64,000 nt of DNA from positions 1 to 64,000 of the forward strand of contig JAFUGS010000060.1 of assembly GCA_017469265.1 (NCBI GenBank), given 5' to 3'. Positions within the stretch are counted from its first letter, which is position 1. Every line of letters starts with the position of its first letter. Below, one piece after another: positions 61,083 through 64,000 of this stretch. The stretch is from Clostridia bacterium. GTDB taxonomy: Bacteria; Bacillota; Clostridia; Christensenellales; Aristaeellaceae. Below the pieces are notes generated by a model, which worked only from the letters and a program-made list of their open reading frames with translations, was not told the DNA's origin and did not search any database. Position numbers and translations under genes: made by a program.

Positions 61083-62795
61083 ATGGAAAAGGAGAAAATC
61101 ACCGGGCCGGAGCTCCCGGATGAAACGGAATATCCGACGGCGCTGACGGAAGCATATGAGCTGATGGAGCGGATGTCCGCTTCCCCCGGAACGGAAACCC
61201 TGCTGGCCCGCAGGCGGGATACGGGGGAAAAGGTCACGGTAAAATGCTTCCTGGCGGAGAATCCGCTCTTTGATCATTCGGAGCCGGAAACGCTGCGAAA
61301 TCTGAATGTGCCGCCGCTGCCCGGCTTTGTCGGCGAGTATCGGAATGAAAGCATGCGCTGCGTGCTGCGGCAGTATGTGGAGGGGGAGTCCCTGGCGGAC
61401 CGCGCCGCGGGGGAGCGGCTGACGGAAGCGCGGGTCCGGGAAATCGGCATTCAGTTATGCGAGGAGCTGCGGGCGCTGCACAGCACCGAGCCGCCGGTCA
61501 TTCACCGGGATGTGAAGCCGCAGAATATCATCCTTCGGGAAGACGGGATCCCTGTGCTGATCGATTTCGGGATCGCCCGGGTCTGCTCGGAAAAGAAAAC
61601 GGATACCCTGATCCTGGGCACCCACGGCTTCGCGCCACCGGAGCAGTATGGCTTTTCCCGGACGGATGCCCGGTCCGATCTGTACAGCCTGGGCATGGTG
61701 CTGCACTGGCTGCTGCATGGCGACACGGAGCAGCCGCAGGGCGCCGTCACGCCGCTGGAAAAGGTGATTCTGCGGATGACCGCGTTTGACCCGCAGCGGC
61801 GTTTCGCTTCCGCGGCGCAGGCGAAGAAGGCGCTGGAAAGAACAGAACCGGCGCAAAGACGCCGGCGCCTGTTCCGGTGGGCGGCGGCCGCGGCGCTGGT
61901 GACGGCGGTCATCGTGCTGGGCGTGACATGGTTCCTGCGGAAGCAGGAAGAACGGGCTGCCTTCGCCGAGCCGCTGATGGCGGAGGCGGCGCGCCTGAAC
62001 CTGGGGCTGGCGGAAGGGGAGGCGCTTTCCCGAAGCCGACTGGCGGAGGTCAGGGGTATCTACATCATGGCCAATCAGGCCTACGCGGACGCGGATGCCT
62101 TCTACCAGGCGGTCAACCGCTGGTATTCGGAGGGAAAGCCGGATCGGGGGGCCATGACGGATCTGGCGGATTTGTCCATGATGCCCCATGTGGAACAGGT
62201 CTGCGTGGCGGCCCAGCAGCTGGCGGATCTGTCGGCCCTGGAGGGGCTGGAGCAGCTGAAAAGGGTGGAGCTCAAGCATAACCAGATCCAGGATGCGTCC
62301 GTGCTCGCGGGGAGAACCCTGCTGACTTCGGTGGGACTCAACGATAACCCGATCCGGGATCTGTCGCCGCTGCTTTCCTGCCCTAATCTGGCCTTTCTGG
62401 ACCTTTGCGACGTGCGGAACTATGATCCGGAGCTGATCAGGCAGCTTGGCAATTTTCAGTATCTGGACATCTCCAACCCGACGGAAAGCTATCATTACCT
62501 GGGGCGGAAAAGCGTTGCGATGCTGCGCCTGGCCTGGACGGGGCTGAATACGCTGGAGGATCTGGCAGGGGTGACCCTGCTGGAGGACCTGGATATCTCC
62601 CACACGGCGGTCAGCGACCTGACGCCGATCGCCTGCCACACCGGGCTGAAGGTCCTGAAGATGGTGGATATCCCGGTGACGGACCTGACGCCGCTGCTTT
62701 CGCTGCCCATGCTGGAAAGCGTGACGCTGGGCAGGGATCAGGCGGATCTGGCGGAATCGCTGGGGGACGCGCCTTTTTCCATCCTGTACGAATAA
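61083..62795 (+). CDS. Membrane Ser/Thr protein kinase with external leucine-rich repeats
   Basis: In this 570-residue protein residues about 20-255 form a Hanks-type kinase: VTVKCF (Lys near 53), VIHRDVKPQNI with D143, IDFGIARV with D161, and HGFAPPEQYGFS. The glycine loop is poor (SASPGTETLLA). One span follows at about 265-285, preceded by RRRR, so the kinase is cytoplasmic. The outer part carries internalin-like repeats at about 370-560 (LEQLKRVELKHNQIQDASVL, LTSVGLNDNPIRDLSPL, LEDLDISHTAVSDLTPI). PASTA domains, common in bacterial kinases, are absent. It follows the HTH gene by 2 bases. Confidence 0.88.
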   Translation: MEKEKITGPELPDETEYPTALTEAYELMERMSASPGTETLLARRRDTGEKVTVKCFLAENPLFDHSEPETLRNLNVPPLPGFVGEYRNESMRCVLRQYVEGESLADRAAGERLTEARVREIGIQLCEELRALHSTEPPVIHRDVKPQNIILREDGIPVLIDFGIARVCSEKKTDTLILGTHGFAPPEQYGFSRTDARSDLYSLGMVLHWLLHGDTEQPQGAVTPLEKVILRMTAFDPQRRFASAAQAKKALERTEPAQRRRRLFRWAAAAALVTAVIVLGVTWFLRKQEERAAFAEPLMAEAARLNLGLAEGEALSRSRLAEVRGIYIMANQAYADADAFYQAVNRWYSEGKPDRGAMTDLADLSMMPHVEQVCVAAQQLADLSALEGLEQLKRVELKHNQIQDASVLAGRTLLTSVGLNDNPIRDLSPLLSCPNLAFLDLCDVRNYDPELIRQLGNFQYLDISNPTESYHYLGRKSVAMLRLAWTGLNTLEDLAGVTLLEDLDISHTAVSDLTPIACHTGLKVLKMVDIPVTDLTPLLSLPMLESVTLGRDQADLAESLGDAPFSILYE

Positions 62796-63160
62796 AAAGA
62801 CCGGGGCGGCCGCGAAAACTGAAAAGCGGCTGCCCTTTGACTTCCGCGCAAAAAGCAGGGGATGATCTGAAAACAACGGAAAAGAAATGACAGCGGGCAG
62901 AAAAACTGCTATAATACCACCGGCGTGCCTGCCGTTTTCCATTTCAAAGGGAAAGGACAGGTTGAGCCCCACGGAGACTGGAAAACATCCTGCTTCTTCC
63001 GATCATGTTTCCCACTGAAGACATCAAAAACCTGGAATAGAGGAATACGAATACCACCGAACAACCATAACCAGATCCCGGACGCGGGCGGCCCGCCGGG
63101 CCGGAACCGATGAGGGCCAAAGCCAGCCGGTTTGGGAAAGGACGATTTACAGGAGGGAAT
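62796..63160 (+). promoter_or_regulatory. Terminator of the kinase operon and promoter of tldD
   Basis: No gene is seen in these 365 bases. A hairpin GGGCGGCCGC (62804-62813)/GCGGCTGCCC (62826-62835), with one G-T pair and a following TTT, ends the kinase operon. ATGACA (62888-62893) and TATAAT (62911-62916), 17 bases apart, form a strong promoter, leaving an unusually long leader of about 240 bases before the tldD start. I see no riboswitch I can name in that leader. Confidence 0.6.
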
Positions 63161-64000
63161 ATGCTTACAGACATTATTACACCGCGAAAGAGTCAGTTTG
63201 ACGAAGCGGCCCAGACGGTGCTGCGGGGGCATGAAAACCGCTCCCGACGGGTCGCGCTGCTGAAGGGGAGCCTGACGCAGAACAGCCGCGGCGAAAGCCG
63301 GGGCATCAGCGCCCGGGTGACCCGGGAGGGACGGTACGGTTTCGCGTCCATCGCTTCCTACACGGAAGCGGACGCGGAACGCGTGCTGCGCGCGGCGACG
63401 GAAAACGCGCGCTTCCTGGCGGACCGGGCCGGAAGCCCCCGGGCGGCGTATCCCGCGCTGGCGGGGGGAACGGTTTCCCCCGTCCGCCCGGTGACGGATA
63501 CGGCGCAGAAGCGGATCATTGAAGCCTGCCAGGCCCTGGACCGGTATGTCCAAAACAAATATCCAAAGCTGCTGAGCCGCACGATCGTGTATACGGAGGA
63601 CTCCCAGGAAAAGATCATCGCCACCTCGGACGCGGCCAGCGGCCATGTGACGTATCCCCGGTGCTACATCTATGTCATGCTTTCCGCGGAGGGGAAAAAC
63701 GGCGCGCCGGTGGAGCTGTTCAAGGCTTTCGGCGGCGCCGGCAGCTTTGAGGATCACTTCGCGGATCTGGCGCAGTATGAGCCGGCCATCGACGCCCTGT
63801 ATCAGCACCTGATGAACAAGACGGAGGGCGTATACGCGGAAGCGGGAAACAAGACCGTGATCCTGGGCGGCATGATGGGCGGCATGCTGGCCCATGAGGC
63901 GGTGGGCCACACGGTGGAGGCGGACCTGGTGCTGGGCGGCAGCGTGGCCGGCCCGAACCTGGGCAAACCCGTGGCCTCGGAGATGGTGACGCTGGTGGAC
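63161..64000 (+). CDS. tldD: TldD/PmbA-family metallopeptidase, N-terminal part
   Basis: The first 280 residues are present and the gene runs off the window. The zinc motif HEAVGH (H245, E246, H249) followed by TVEADLVLGG is the TldD signature; TldD acts with PmbA/TldE as a protease that matures or degrades modified peptides. The N-terminal domain (RRVALLKGSLTQNSRGESRG, then YGFASIASYTEADAERVLRA) is typical, although TldD-type proteins in gut Clostridia often work without known peptides nearby. AGGAGG at 63151-63156 precedes the ATG. No partner gene is visible. Confidence 0.92.
   Translation, partial: MLTDIITPRKSQFDEAAQTVLRGHENRSRRVALLKGSLTQNSRGESRGISARVTREGRYGFASIASYTEADAERVLRAATENARFLADRAGSPRAAYPALAGGTVSPVRPVTDTAQKRIIEACQALDRYVQNKYPKLLSRTIVYTEDSQEKIIATSDAASGHVTYPRCYIYVMLSAEGKNGAPVELFKAFGGAGSFEDHFADLAQYEPAIDALYQHLMNKTEGVYAEAGNKTVILGGMMGGMLAHEAVGHTVEADLVLGGSVAGPNLGKPVASEMVTLVD

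Noticed and set aside
62909..63910. A leftward 333-codon frame opposite tldD
   Set aside because: It is antisense to a clear metallopeptidase with HEAVGH and a strong rightward promoter and ribosome site.
1..64000. CRISPR arrays or cas genes
   Set aside because: Repeats found (851-1030, 2947-3225, 27397-27525) lack the regular repeat-spacer pattern, and no Cas protein is seen.
1..64000. rRNA genes and transposase-bearing insertion sequences
   Set aside because: I saw no rRNA-like sequence, and none of the predicted proteins is a transposase; the only recombinase is the integrase at 3608-4741.

Overview
The window looks like chromosome of a GC-rich, gut- or rumen-type Clostridia (Christensenellales/Aristaeella-like is my best guess from protein style only). 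The signs are strong AGGAGG ribosome sites, YesM/YesN-type two-component genes, LplABC-type sugar importers, binding proteins with signal peptides but often no lipobox, and many carbohydrate-active enzymes. The first 4.8 kb is lower in GC and is accessory DNA.

Layout. (1) 1-4852: remains of a type I restriction methylase (truncated hsdM), a palindrome-rich element, 90-bp tandem repeats, then a CHC2 primase, a VapE-type ATPase, a small ORF, a GTCAAC motif array, excisionase and tyrosine integrase. It ends in a hairpin plus 22 bases that match the 3' end of a tRNA-Leu gene, with no tRNA body. (2) 4883-20185: AEC transporter, GH27 alpha-galactosidase, beta-CASP nuclease, GPH symporter, LysR regulator, amidohydrolase and MATE exporter, DUF3048 lipoprotein, small secreted helical protein, MacB-like ABC exporter, and an HTH protein with a PD-(D/E)XK-like motif. 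(3) 20250-37998: a locus for a rhamnose-containing, probably uronate-containing glycan. A leftward operon holds a sulfatase and a GH106-like hydrolase. Rightward genes hold GH105, an LplBC/binding-protein importer, a PL22-like propeller, two SGNH esterases (the second fused to L-rhamnose mutarotase), a CE4 deacetylase, rhamnulokinase, a fucose/arabinose-isomerase-like enzyme, RhaD, and an L,D-transpeptidase. (4) 38069-47787, leftward: LacI regulator, YtfQ-like lipoprotein, YesM-type kinase, YesN-type regulator, then a binding protein and YtfR/YtfT/YjfF-type importer. (5) 48197-55394: MocA oxidoreductase, GNAT-like protein, a second Lpl-type importer and an N-acetylhexosamine-kinase-like protein. 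(6) 55688-62795: a 1570-residue secreted repeat protein, then a small HTH protein tightly coupled to a membrane Ser/Thr kinase with external leucine-rich repeats. (7) A TldD-type metallopeptidase runs off the right edge.

How it works together. Region 3 reads as a pathway: remove sulfate and acetyl groups, split unsaturated uronyl-rhamnose oligomers, import them, epimerise rhamnose, isomerise, phosphorylate, and cleave to DHAP and lactaldehyde. Region 4 looks like a binding protein-kinase-regulator sensor controlling an adjacent galactofuranose-type importer. The most unusual points are the esterase-mutarotase fusion that keeps an internal ribosome site, the HTH/kinase-LRR pair beside a giant protein built from about 415-residue repeats, the unexplained repeats of the mobile element, and the HTH-nuclease-like protein. 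All calls come from reading the sequence; no database search was run.
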